Below are positions 33,171-42,102 of a DNA stretch of 60,000 bases, piece after piece (within the stretch, counting starts at the first letter, position 1; every line of letters starts with the position of its first letter). Origin of the DNA: Adiantum capillus-veneris (taxonomy: Eukaryota > Streptophyta > Polypodiopsida > Polypodiales > Pteridaceae); contig CM043948.1 in assembly GCA_014529385.2 (NCBI GenBank), positions 77,798,291-77,858,290 of the forward strand, given 5' to 3'. Made by a program: the position numbers and the translations under genes. The notes under the pieces were generated by a model that saw nothing but the letters and a program-made list of their open reading frames with translations, was not told the DNA's origin and ran no database searches.

Positions 33171-33585
33171 GTCTTAACATCGTAGGAAACTATCCCAAGA
33201 GACCTTAAAGATCTAGTCGACAGGAGTTGAACTCAAGACCTGTTATTCATGAGGGAAATGGCATAACCAATCCATCACACTTCGGTGATAGAAAAGTTAT
33301 ACCCTTTTTATCCTTTCTTTATTGCTGTGCACAGACACCCACACACACCCGAGAAGAAGAGAGTTTAATTTAACGTCGAAGGAAACTAATTAAAAAGACC
33401 TAAAGATCTAGCCGAGGAGGAGTTGAACTCAAGACCTGTTATTCAAGAGGGAAATGGCATAACCAATCTACCACACTTGGGTGATAGAAAGGTTATACCA
33501 TTTTTCTCTTTTTATTGGCACACACACACACACACATAAGAAGAAGAGATTTTTAACGTCGTAGGAAACTATCCCAAAAGACGTT
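33171..33585 (-). repeat. Two tRNA-like (SINE-like) segments in a 190-196-bp tandem repeat
   Basis: Read on the minus strand, each copy holds an A-box-like TGATGGATTGG or TGGTAGATTGG (33,267-33,277 and 33,463-33,473) and, 32 nt later, a B-box-like GAGTTCAACTC (33,224-33,234 and 33,420-33,430). Order and spacing match the internal RNA polymerase III promoter of tRNA genes and tRNA-derived SINEs. A third, truncated repeat begins near 33,550 without the boxes. A complete cloverleaf is not evident, so this is a tRNA-derived element or decayed tRNA, not a working tRNA gene. Confidence 0.5.
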
Positions 33586-34120
33586 AAAGATTAGGTTAGA
33601 TGTAGACTTACGTTAAATTAGATTTAGGTTTATTTAAGTTAAATTAGATTAGATTTAGGTTTATTTTTAGTTAGATTTACGTTTGATTAGATTTAGATTT
33701 ATTTATGTTAGATTTTCGTTACATTAGATTAGATTTATGTTTATTTACGTTAGATTTAGATTAGGTTTATTTTATTTACGAGAGAGGTAGGGGGAGAAAA
33801 CAAAGAGAGAAAGAGATTATGTTAAAATTTAAATTAGATTAGGTTAGATTAAATTTAGATTTATTTTTATGTTGAGTTTAAGATTAGGTTAGATTTAGAT
33901 TTACATTAGATTAGATTTAGGTTTATTTAGGTTAGATTAGATTAGATTTAGGTTTCTTTTGAGTTAGATTTACGTTTGATTAGATTTAGGTTATTTACGT
34001 TAGATTTAGATTTACGTTAGATTAAATTAGATTTAGGTTTATTTTGGGTTTAAGACTAAATTAGATCTAGATTTATGTTTGATGGACTAGCTTTTTTTAG
34101 ATTTAGGTTAGATATTAGTG
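33585..34120. repeat. Degenerate TTAGATT/TTTAGG short-unit repeat in CACTA-2
   Basis: Over 500 bp consist of variants of TTAGATTAGATTTAGGTTTA. Some stretches approach the plant telomere-type unit (TTTAGG) but no run of pure TTTAGGG is present. It probably arose by slippage or from a decayed minisatellite. Confidence 0.85.
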
Positions 34121-34376
34121 CATGTCAATGAAAGTGCGCTCATGATGTTAAGCATTGTATGAAAAACACTTGCTCATATGAAAAACATGGAAAAAGACTC
34201 CGTTTTCCTACATGAGAAAATTTCCTGCGCTCACACTCTCGACAGTCCATGCGGACTAGCAATTCCACCTGCATGTTCGACTGTTGCTACCATACAATAA
34301 GCCGTCATGATCAGCCAATGGAAGAGAAAATTCAACCTACACAAAAATCAGTGATGGAAGATGACGATTCCAAGGG

Positions 34377-34425
<49 letters not shown>

Positions 34426-34783
34426 ACAACTCGTCAAATATAGAGTAAGAATTAAGTGCTTTGAGTAGGCATCAGCTACATTGCAAAGCAGGCATCGGCT
34501 ACATTGCAAGAATGGAGTATCTGTATGCTACAGACAAAGATCTACTATGAAAAGATGTTAAGATGCTGTGAAATGCTACAGCTAGAGAAGAGGCAAAGGG
34601 GTTTGTCCACTACATGTAGTATCATGTAGACGTGGGTGTGTAGATTTCTTGTACCCAAAAATATAGGCATTGACCAATAAAGACGAGATTATAACCCGGT
34701 GGTTCTGATCTCCGTGCACCTCTAGACCGAGGTGTGCGGGGATTGGACACGACTAGAGAATGTGAGGTAGTTTACAGTGTGAA

Positions 34784-34843
<60 letters not shown>

Positions 34844-34910
34844 TAAAAAACGAAGAATACCAATAGAAGATTAAATTTGTTGTCCAGGTTATAAGATTTT
34901 TTCCCTCATT
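34121..34910 (+). promoter_or_regulatory. CACTA-2 upstream region of the transposase genes
   Basis: Contains (CA)n at 34,378-34,423, a segment homologous to CACTA-1 at 34,560-34,750, and (GA)n at 34,787-34,839, 70 bp before the first transposase ATG. Because the 34,560-34,750 block is kept in both CACTA elements at the same side, it is the best candidate for the element's promoter region. A clear TATA box is not obvious. Confidence 0.5.
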
Positions 34911-36005
34911 ATGAGTAGTGACGAGGATGTGGGGCCGTCCAACCGAAACGAGGATGTGGGGCCGTCAACGAGGATCTTATGTCCTTGTAATCAATGCAAA
35001 CATGCTGTGCGACGGAAAAGACGCATTTATTTGCAGCACGTTCATGAATTTGGCGACGGGTCTAGAGAGCCTACCAACATTCATGAGCTTAAGATGGTTG
35101 CACAACCAATTGAAAAGCGCACAACAATGCGGTGAAGAAGTGACTGAGGAAGAGTGGGTGTACTCTCGGGGTTGCGCGACCAAGTTAAGTTTGCAATGTA
35201 CGACTAGTTACTTTCTAGATGTTTGAGCGGCCACTCATAATCTTTGTTGGTTGTAGTATAAGTCATACAAAGTAGCATGGTGTAAAGGTCAACATTTTAG
35301 GGTGGAACCGATCGACAAAAAACATTTTACTCAAGATTGTGGAATCATGGTAAAACTTGAACAGTCTAGTCGATGACGATCCTCTGATGCAGATCCTGTG
35401 GTGGCGAAACTCACTTACTTCGGCATGCTACAAGAGATTTTGAGGATCGATTATAGAGGATTTTTTGTCGACTTGTTCGACATGCAATGGTTCAAGATAA
35501 TCATGGAGCATCGCAACGCTACTGTGCGTAGAGGAGAGTTTGGTTTTCTTGAGGTGGATTCAACTAAGAAATGGATTGACCTAAGAGACACTTTCGTACT
35601 ACCCGAGCTTTGTGAAAAAGTAAGTATGTAAATAGTTAACATACCATTTTATAATTTATGTGCTTGGAAGCTCTCATGTAAGTTATGTGGCTCTGGTAGG
35701 TGATATTTCATCCTACAAAGTCTGTATCAAACTGGTTGTATGTCATAGAGGTAGCCCCTTGTAGTGCACGGACGTGTGAAGGCTACCATGTGCCAATCAC
35801 AGCAGCATCAATGGAGGAGATCGGAGAAGATGCTCAGTCAGAAGCCGTTGAGATGGTGTCAGACGAACATCAAGCTGCTACTCTCTATGGGGTGCATGCA
35901 GAGGATCTACAAAATGAAATGGAGGGCATCTGTTTAAACAGAGAGCTCTATATAGATATAGGAAGTTATGCTGAGCTATGCGAGGATGAGAGAGAGATCT
36001 CTTAA
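34911..36005 (+). pseudogene. TNP2-like CACTA transposase, core deleted, DUF4216 part with intron
   Basis: The N-terminus starts at ATG 34,911 and includes ILCPCNQCKHAVRRKRRIYL, matching the transposase-associated domain (CPC-x2-C). A frame change leads to EEWVYSRGCATKL, then (35,250 on) VAWCKGQHFRVEPIDKKHFT, a TGA near 35,374, and KLTYFGMLQEILRIDYRGFF with GEFGFLEVDSTKKWIDLRDT, the DUF4216 pattern. An 80-nt GT-AG intron (35,620-35,699) joins to IFHPTKSVSNWLYVIEVAPC, and the frame ends at 36,005. The catalytic transposase core between the CPC motif and DUF4216 (normally more than 1 kb) is missing. The intact protein would excise and insert the element. Confidence 0.8.
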
Positions 36006-36069
36006 AGCCATAAATATTGTATTTGAACAATTTTGCTCTGTTTTGTAAAAACTCTGGCTCTCTAAGTAC

Positions 36070-36157
36070 CTTCCATGTTGTATAACGCTCTTTTGATTTT
36101 GTGCTCACATCCTCCACAATCCATGGCCACATGCAGCTCCACCACCTGGTTTTTTGA
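36070..36157 (-). pseudogene. Captured exon of a heavy-metal-associated isoprenylated plant protein (HIPP), copy 1
   Basis: The minus strand reads NQVVELHVAMDCGGCEHKIK and then RALYNMEG: an HMA domain start with the metal-binding M-x-C-x2-C. It is preceded by an acceptor (TCTTGCAG) and followed by a donor (G then GTACTT), so the 88-nt exon is exactly bounded by splice signals. In HIPP genes an exon of this content, ending at the MKG/MEG position, is well known. Only this exon and short intron flanks are present, on the strand opposite the transposase genes. HIPPs bind metals; the fragment alone would not make a working protein. Confidence 0.85.
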
Positions 36158-36174
36158 CTGCAAGATTTGATTGT

Positions 36175-36216
<42 letters not shown>

Positions 36217-36426
36217 GAAAATTCTGAGTTATTGACTTGCCTCTTCCATCACTCAAGTTAAATAGAAGAAGAACGTGTTATGTTGCTGCTAGCCTTTGAA
36301 CATTCCAAAGCTAGAAGCACCTTCAAGTTCTACGTCAAAAAAGAAAGAGATAGTTTGGATTCTTGTACGATTCTCCATTTTGAACAATTTTGCTCCGTTT
36401 TGTAAAAACTCTGGCTCTCTAAGTAC

Positions 36427-36514
36427 CTTCCATGTTGTATAACGCTCTTTTGATTTTGCGCTCACATCCTCGGCAATCCATGGCCACATGCAGCCCGGCC
36501 ACCTGGTTTTTTTA
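36427..36514 (-). pseudogene. Captured HIPP exon, copy 2 (acceptor site lost)
   Basis: The minus strand reads NQVAGLHVAMDCRGCERKIK and RALYNMEG. The metal motif M-x-C-x2-C is kept. The donor GTACTT is kept, but the acceptor CTTGCAG of copy 1 is CTTGCAA here, so normal splicing should fail. The open frame seen on this strand at 36,289-36,489 is in another phase and is not the HIPP frame. Confidence 0.82.
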
Positions 36515-36622
36515 TTGCAAGATTTGATTGTGTGCTCTCTCTCTCTCTCTCTCTCTATTTCGATTGAAAATTCTGAGTTATCGACTTGCCTCTTCCATCA
36601 CTCAAGTTGAATAGAAGAAGAA

Positions 36623-36780
36623 ATCATCATTGTGTCATTGTATTTAATGGTCTTTGCGTCCACTCTAGGTACGCATGTATTCAATGGTCTTTGCGTCCAC
36701 TCCAGGTACACATGTATTTAATCATCATTGTGTCATTGTATTTAATGGTCTTTGCGTCCACTCCAGGTACCCATGCTCTA
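36623..36780. repeat. Short direct repeats with CAATGGTCTTTGCGTCCACT units
   Basis: The phrase AATGGTCTTTGCGTCCACTC followed by AGGTAC occurs three times (about 36,647, 36,684 and 36,745), and ATCATCATTGTGTCATTGTA twice (36,623 and 36,721). It forms an irregular minisatellite between the HIPP duplication and the TNPA-like gene. Confidence 0.85.
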
Positions 36781-36901
36781 GGTATGTTCTCACAAGCACG
36801 GACGACGAGCACCTCCTCCTCTCTCTATCTATCTACTTGTCCATGTTTTCTACTCCATTCATTCAATATTAAGTTTAAATGTTTGTGTGTTTAATGCAGG
36901 T

Positions 36902-38205
36902 ATGAAAGATGAGGAGTTTCTTTCTTCGTTGTCACCCCAGCAGAGACACTGGTATGTGGAGCATCATCGCTCTAGCTCACCATCGTGCGTTTCTACTCCA
37001 TCCGCATCTCCCTCTGTTTCGGAGTCCTCAGCGCACTCCGAAGCTTCGGTGTCAATGAGACGATCTTCACACTCGTCTAGGCGCCGGCGTTCTAGTGGTG
37101 GCGGTGGAGGTTCTTGTGGGGGTGCCACCACTGATGCTTCATCACCACCTTGTGTTCGATGAGGCTCTTTGCCCGTCCCGACACCAGCCATGGCATCACC
37201 ATCGACACCAGGTTTTGCACGGCTAACTGCCGTTCCTAGGAGCTACACACCACCCGCTACTCCACCAGGAGTCACTCCAGTGGACACTCCTCGCTTCGGG
37301 GCTCAGACTCCAGTGGAGACATATGACATCCATACCTTTGTTGACACGCTACTAGAGACCCCTGCCGGGACACCCAGGTTCACGCATCAGCGACGAGAGG
37401 GCTTGCCTTACTCCGTCGACCTCAGCGGTGGCATCATCTTGGATGATAAAGGCAAGAAGGTGATTTCGCGCATGTGTGGTCTTTGCTCTCAGGTGTTTAG
37501 ACACTACATACTAAACACCTGGAGTGAAGTACTAAATGATTTAAAAGACAGAGTCATCAGCATGCTTCATGACGAGTTTCCCGTTCCAACACGGGAGGGG
37601 ACCGCTTCAATGAAGACATGATGAAGGTTCGAATACGCGAATACTGCAAGCACAAGCGTTTCGAAGTGCAAAAAGCAATCAAGCATGGGTGAAACAGATC
37701 ACATTGGCTGGCCAAAGAAGATTGGAAGAATGCGAAGAAAGCAGCGCGCAAGAATCCCGACAAGTGGAAGCAACAAAAGGATGCAGCCAGAGCATGAGTA
37801 GAGGTAGGGAGCTCGCACCACTTGGGGAGTGGTGGGTGGGCATCATTTGAGGCCGATTTTGTGAGTGTTTTTGCATTTTTCTCTCTATGTTTGATAGTTT
37901 AAGGTTTATGGGTTTTTAAATTCTAACATAATGGATTCTTTGTATGTTTTGACAGTGGTCGTTTACAGGACGTGATCCCACACGGTACGAGCGTGAGTAC
38001 GCAGGCAGGAAGGGCTTAAACGCCCTTATAGATATTCTGAGTTCTCGCGGCAATATGGTTAGTATTAAGGTTTATTCTTTTCTATTTGTTGTATTGTTTT
38101 ATAAACGTCGCTATATGTTTATACTTACAAAAAGCTGTCTTATTGTTTTTTTTTTTGCAGAATCCGACAGATACGCCGCTTGGACGCAATGAGACGTCGG
38201 ATTAG
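36902..38205 (+). pseudogene. TNPA-like accessory transposase of CACTA-2, four exons' worth with stops
   Basis: A TTTAATGCAG acceptor ends at 36,899; ATG at 36,902 begins MKDEEFLSSLSPQQRHWYVE. A Ser/Arg/Gly-rich N-terminus has a TGA at 37,160 and continues in frame with a Pro/Thr-rich part. Next come IILDDKGKKVISRMCGLCSQ and WSEVLNDLKDRVISMLHDEF. A one-base shift near 37,600 leads to DRFNEDMMKVRIREYCKHKR, HWLAKEDWKNAKKAARKNPD and HHLGSGGWASFEADF, with two further TGAs. Introns 37,861-37,955 and 38,058-38,160 have GT-AG ends; the last exon stops at 38,205. This pattern fits the plant CACTA accessory gene (Ptta/En/Spm type), presumed to bind subterminal motifs. Four lesions make it a pseudogene. 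Confidence 0.75.
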
Positions 38206-38600
38206 ACGACGTCAATTTAGCCATAGCTAGATAGCATTAGTTTCTTTTTGTCATAGCTTATGTATCAGGAGACTACTTTTATACTTCTTTTTGAAAACCA
38301 TGTATATTTTTTAAATAATGACAATGGTTTGTAACTATTACATTTGCAAAGTTTAACAATAAAGTGATTTTGCCTATGTGTACAATTGTCATTGATTTAC
38401 TTTCATCAATTCACGCTTGTCACTTTGTATTTTTATTTGTCAAACAATACGTACTATGGATGATGGAGTTAATGTTTATATTTTCTTGTGGGTGACTATT
38501 TTGGGTCTATATCTACCTTTGCACTTTTTTTCAAAGGTGAAGAATATGTATGAAACATTCAATATGGTTGATGGATGCCCTGCCACCAAAAAATTTCCTC
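38206..38600. other. CACTA-2 3' untranslated stretch, no gene
   Basis: AT-rich, with an 85-codon frame (38,417-38,674) that has no recognisable motif. Probably the 3' untranslated and terminator region of the accessory gene. Confidence 0.5.
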
Positions 38601-38624
38601 TCGAGCGTCTCTATATAAGGCACT

Positions 38625-38850
38625 GCAGCGTTGCTATATATGGCTCTGCAACGTCGCTATTATCGTCGCTATAGGCGTCGCTATATAGCGACGATTATAG
38701 CGACACTTATAAAGACAGGCATAGCGACGCTTATAGCAACGTCCCCATATCGACGCTGGTAGCGAAGCTCTTAGCGACGCCGGGGGTTATAAAAAGCCAG
38801 TGTATTTTTGTCACTAAAAGCGTCACAAGAGCACACAACCTCTTGTAGTG
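38625..38850. repeat. CACTA-2 right terminus and dense subterminal motifs
   Basis: At least ten copies of AGCGACG/CGTCGCT variants, including the facing pair GTCGCTATATAGCGAC near 38,678-38,693. The end is CTCTTGTAGTG. Denser than the left end. Confidence 0.85.
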
Positions 38851-39130
38851 AGAGCTTTTCGGCCTCTTTCGTGTGTATTTTCCGGAGTCTACAGTTGCCC
38901 GTTTTCAGCGCCATTTCACACGAGACATGAGGGTACGTTCTTTACTTATCAATGATCCATTTTGTATGACCGGTAGATAGAATAAACCCCTAGAAAAAAA
39001 CCTAGAATCCGAGCAGTGCACGAAGACCTACGAACAAAAATTGACCATAGCGGCCTGTCTGCTCGACCAAATCGGATGAGATTTGAAGTGCAGCATGCCC
39101 TAACATAATAGAACTTTTCTATATCATCAG
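38851..39130. other. Right flank of CACTA-2, possibly rest of element A 3' LTR
   Basis: Begins with the AGA duplication. No gene seen. It includes TTTTCGGCCTCTTTCGTGTG, of the style of LTR R/U5 text, and no recognisable primer-binding site. Confidence 0.35.
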
Positions 39131-39487
39131 TTGACCATTCGGAAGGGGTCAAGGGGGTCCCCAGTAGAGAAGACAGGTTTTTGGCAGATGCCAGAATTCG
39201 GTTCTGACTCCATAGAAAGCTTTCCTACGAGGTTTATATACAATGTATATGATTGGTTTTGTGAAATCAATCAAGCAAAGCCCTCAAAAAGCAGAAAATG
39301 GTTCGAAGGCTATAAAGCGTCAAATTCGACATACGAAGTCAAACTGAATCCAAATGATCCAAAATTGGATGTGTTGCTTCACAACTATGTTGCAGACAAG
39401 TCCAAAGCCTCAAAAGTGACAAACCAACTCAACAGGCACTGTAGTCACATAAATCATAGATTTCAAATTCGACAAAGCACAAAGTGA
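39131..39487 (+). CDS. Region B short ORF, unknown, before palindrome repeats
   Basis: A 118-codon frame with PEFGSDSIESFPTRFIYNVY, DWFCEINQAKPSKSRKWFEG and NPNDPKLDVLLHNYVADKSK. Composition is protein-like but I recognise no family. It may be the first exon of the region B gene, with the palindrome repeats (39,500-40,370) as an intron; an acceptor-like TTTAGTGAACAG lies at about 40,363-40,374. The start is arbitrary. Confidence 0.35.
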   Translation: MTIRKGSRGSPVEKTGFWQMPEFGSDSIESFPTRFIYNVYDWFCEINQAKPSKSRKWFEGYKASNSTYEVKLNPNDPKLDVLLHNYVADKSKASKVTNQLNRHCSHINHRFQIRQSTK

Positions 39488-39499
39488 TTCCGGCAAGAC

Positions 39500-40360
39500 C
39501 AAACTTTACCAAATTCAATTTAGAACTTGTTTTAGGTGTATAGAATGTGTTTAGGTCAAAATTTTTAAGTTTTGCAAGATAAATGTGACTGTTGTAAATA
39601 ATCACGATTATTTACTTTTGCACTAATTTTGCTTGGAAATTGTGTCATCGCCTTACTTATCATTTTTACACAGCTATTACATGCCAAAAATCAGGTATGA
39701 GCCAAAATGATCACATATAACTTGGAAAATTGCCAAAAAAACGCAAGGAAGTCTGTGTAAGCCAATTTCTGAGTCATGGACCACCTTTTTTGATCCAAAT
39801 CACCTCATATCACATACACAGGGTCTATACAATGCCTAGAATCAAGTCGTACCAAAAATTGTTCATTTTGGTAGAAAAGTTAATAATCGAGATTATTTAC
39901 TTTCATGCCAAAATGGGAGAGTTTTGTTATTTTGCCAGCATACATCCAAAGTACATGATGTGTTAACTCCACTAGCCAAGTTTGAACCAATTTGGAGCTT
40001 AAAATCCCAAATTTTCTTTATATTTATTGTTTCACAGACCTAAAGCCAAAATCTGGTACCATTTTCACCCTATGCATCCAAATGAGCCCATATTTCACTC
40101 AGACTATGTATTGGGTATATACTTCAAGCCTCCAATGTCAAATTTGCAAAAAGCTAAAAATTACTCAGCTGTAAATAATCGATATTATTTACTTTTGTTG
40201 CAATTTTTATTTTGACTTTACAATTTTGTTCTTTATATATTTTTATGCATCTATGCTTGTTCAAAAATTGATTTGAAGCAAATTGGATCAAAATTGGTAG
40301 CATTTCAGACTAAAGGACATTTCATAGAAAAATCTGTCATATCTGCTAACTTTGACACTC
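39500..40360. repeat. Palindrome-centred repeats of region B, same class as element A leader
   Basis: Palindromes at 39,594-39,615 (GTAAATAATC, AC, GATTATTTAC: identical to the fourth copy in element A), 39,879-39,900 and 40,171-40,192 are spaced 285 and 292 bp apart. Sequence between them is much more diverged than the palindromes. Short blocks such as AAATTGGATCA (about 40,280) and TTGATCCAAATCA (about 39,790) echo the element A repeat, in both orientations, so I cannot fix the relative orientation by eye. Confidence 0.82.
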
Positions 40361-40369
40361 TGTTTAGTG

Positions 40370-41140
40370 AACAGAAGCCATCCAAGCAGCAGAGAGGGCC
40401 AAGAAGAAGCTCAACCAGAAGGAAAAGTTTCAAGAGCTACCCGCATACCAATTAGACCCTGATTCAGTCAAGAATGCAAAAGCGATCTATCTCTCAAGGG
40501 AACAACAAGAGGAGCACAACACCACAGTGTTCATCGACAGATTCAAGAGCGAGGAAGGACATCACGTAGAGCTACAACTTCTACTAAAAGAAGTGTATGA
40601 TGTCGCTGCAAAGTCCGAGACCAAAGAAGCCAACCAAAGGCTAGGGCTCAAAGATTTTTATGAACAAGAGCCGTGCAAAGTGGACTTCTAGATATCTTAC
40701 AAGGTTTTGTCCACAATCAAAGAAGATGGAACCGCTCAGATTTTTGACCCCCAAGGTAATAAATTTGAAGTGGTAACCAAGGAGATGGTGGTAGAAACAC
40801 TCAGACTGCCCACAGAAGGAATGACAATGAGGGCAAGAGATAGGAAAACGGTTGGAAATTCACTAAAGAAACCGCCGCAGCCACCCTTGCAAACCTTATT
40901 CACAAATAGGTGGAGGAGCTCACAAGGTTATACCATCAGCATTTCCATTTCCTTGTTAAGAGGCCGCCAAGGTATACCATGCCCAATCATGCGGTTACCA
41001 CCACCTTTACTCAAGTCCTCAAGTCAACAACCAGGCATCCGATTGATCACGCACAATATGTTTTGTCCACATTGAAAGGGACAAAGAAGGAAGGAAAGAC
41101 CACATACCTGGGTGCATCAGAATTGCATACCATGCCATCG
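40370..41140 (+). pseudogene. Region B coding part 1, unknown domain, frameshifted
   Basis: Reading fragments in series: AAERAKKKLNQKEKFQELPA, NTTVFIDRFKSEEGHHVELQ, LLKEVYDVAAKSETKEANQR (to a TAG near 40,690), YKVLSTIKEDGTAQIFDPQG with NKFEVVTKEMVVETLRLP, and after a shift (from about 40,900) LYHQHFHFLVKRPPRYTMPN and YVLSTLKGTKKEGKTTYLGA. The phrase G-x-x-FEVVTKEMVVETLRLP is of the style of extra domains in plant gypsy elements, but the family is not named with confidence. At least one stop and one or two shifts. Confidence 0.5.
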
Positions 41141-41142
41141 GC

Positions 41143-42102
41143 ATGGTCGACAACCTACCACCTGCCCCAGATCAAAACACTTGGATAGTGCCAGCTCAAC
41201 CTTCTCCTCGAGCTACAAGATCTGCCAAGAGATCCTACAATTCTGATGAAGAATCGGCTGAGAGCTCTCCAAAACGGCAAAGCACTAATAGCTCAGATAA
41301 TGAAGAAAAAAGAGCACGACGGGATGAAATGAAGAGAAAAGCCGTGGCAGCACACAAGGAGGAACCCGTACAAAAGAAATCCCGGTTTGAAAGAGAGAAA
41401 CTATCATACCAACGTAGCCACCAAGCACAAGGAAAGGACCCAGAAAAGTGGGTACCTATTGGGCTTAAAGGGCCTAGAACCAAGCATCACACCAGGAAGC
41501 ATTTTGAAGATCCCACGGAATCCTTGGAAAAGATGTACCAAGAAGCACAAGCTTTGAAGCTAAAGGAATCCCAAGAAGCGGTGAGAAAAGCGAAAGAAGT
41601 GGTAGAACATCAAGAGAAAGCAGAGGAAGCCACTGCACAAGGAGAAGAACAACATACTCAAGGTGAGGTGTCTCCTTGCATCTCTTCTTTTGTCTCTGAA
41701 CACCAAGATCACCCAATGCCTACCCCACCACAATCACGAGCAGTTAGAACCACAACAAATGAGCCAGCAAAAGAAGCAGAACCTGAACAAGAAAAAGCAT
41801 CCAAATCTACACAAGAACCGAAACAGCAAGAAGCAGCAAAATCATCACAACAAGCAACTATATCTACTCAAGAGCAACAAATAGAGAAAGAGCTAGAGAC
41901 AAAAAAGGCAGCCAGTCCTGCACCAGAAGAGGACACCGAAAAAACCCTCTACCACAATACAACAAGAGAAAGCGGAGGCACCACCCTCTACCTCAATGGA
42001 AAAAGATCAAAAGCCACAAGGGCAACAACAACAACTAGCAGCCATGACGCAGCTAGAGGTAAAATAATCTGCAGAAACATCAAGATAACTAACACAAAGT
42101 GA
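41143..42102 (+). CDS. Region B coding part 2: long charged, coiled-coil-like ORF
   Basis: The longest clean frame of this region, 319 codons. The N-terminal part is basic and Ser-rich (RATRSAKRSYNSDEESAESS, KRARRDEMKRKAVAAHKEEP). The middle is helical and charged (LEKMYQEAQALKLKESQEAV and RKAKEVVEHQEKAEEA), and the C-terminal part is a Gln/Glu/Lys/Ala-rich low-complexity stretch. No enzyme motif. The start follows a frame change from part 1, so it is likely internal to a larger protein rather than a true start. Confidence 0.55.
   Translation: MVDNLPPAPDQNTWIVPAQPSPRATRSAKRSYNSDEESAESSPKRQSTNSSDNEEKRARRDEMKRKAVAAHKEEPVQKKSRFEREKLSYQRSHQAQGKDPEKWVPIGLKGPRTKHHTRKHFEDPTESLEKMYQEAQALKLKESQEAVRKAKEVVEHQEKAEEATAQGEEQHTQGEVSPCISSFVSEHQDHPMPTPPQSRAVRTTTNEPAKEAEPEQEKASKSTQEPKQQEAAKSSQQATISTQEQQIEKELETKKAASPAPEEDTEKTLYHNTTRESGGTTLYLNGKRSKATRATTTTSSHDAARGKIICRNIKITNTK

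Larger units (their letters stand above)
36022..36622. repeat. Direct duplication, about 245-bp copies 357 bp apart, carrying the HIPP exon
   Basis: Copy 1 (36,022-36,273) and copy 2 (36,379-36,622) share TTTGAACAATTTTGCTC, the HIPP exon, a (CT)n tract and the closing CTTCCATCACTCAAGTT. The copies differ by scattered substitutions and by the length of the CT run. A unique spacer of about 105 bp separates them. Confidence 0.92.
32501..38850 (+). mobile_element. CACTA (En/Spm) transposon, CACTA-2, 6,350 bp with 3-bp target duplication
   Basis: The left end reads CACTATAAGAG (32,501) and the right end CTCTTGTAGTG (to 38,850); as inverted repeats these agree at 10 of 11 bases. The flanking triplet AGA (32,498-32,500 and 38,851-38,853) is the expected 3-bp duplication. 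Both ends have GCGACG/CGTCGC subterminal motifs. Inside, left to right: compound microsatellites, two tRNA-like segments, a degenerate TTTAGATT block, a TNP2-like remnant, a duplicated HIPP exon on the opposite strand, and a TNPA-like gene with preserved introns. Both transposase genes are broken, so it is non-autonomous. Confidence 0.92.

Noticed and set aside
32643-33180. Several long Ser-Leu, Val-Cys or Arg-Glu repeat frames
   Set aside because: Pure dinucleotide repeat artefacts in CACTA-2.
36289-36489. A 66-codon minus-strand frame across HIPP copy 2
   Set aside because: It is out of phase with the HIPP exon; the recognisable HMA motif lies in another frame.
38851-39130. A primer-binding site for region B in the right flank of CACTA-2
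   Set aside because: No stretch matched tRNA-Asp or tRNA-Met PBS well enough; GCGCCATTTCAC is in the wrong context.
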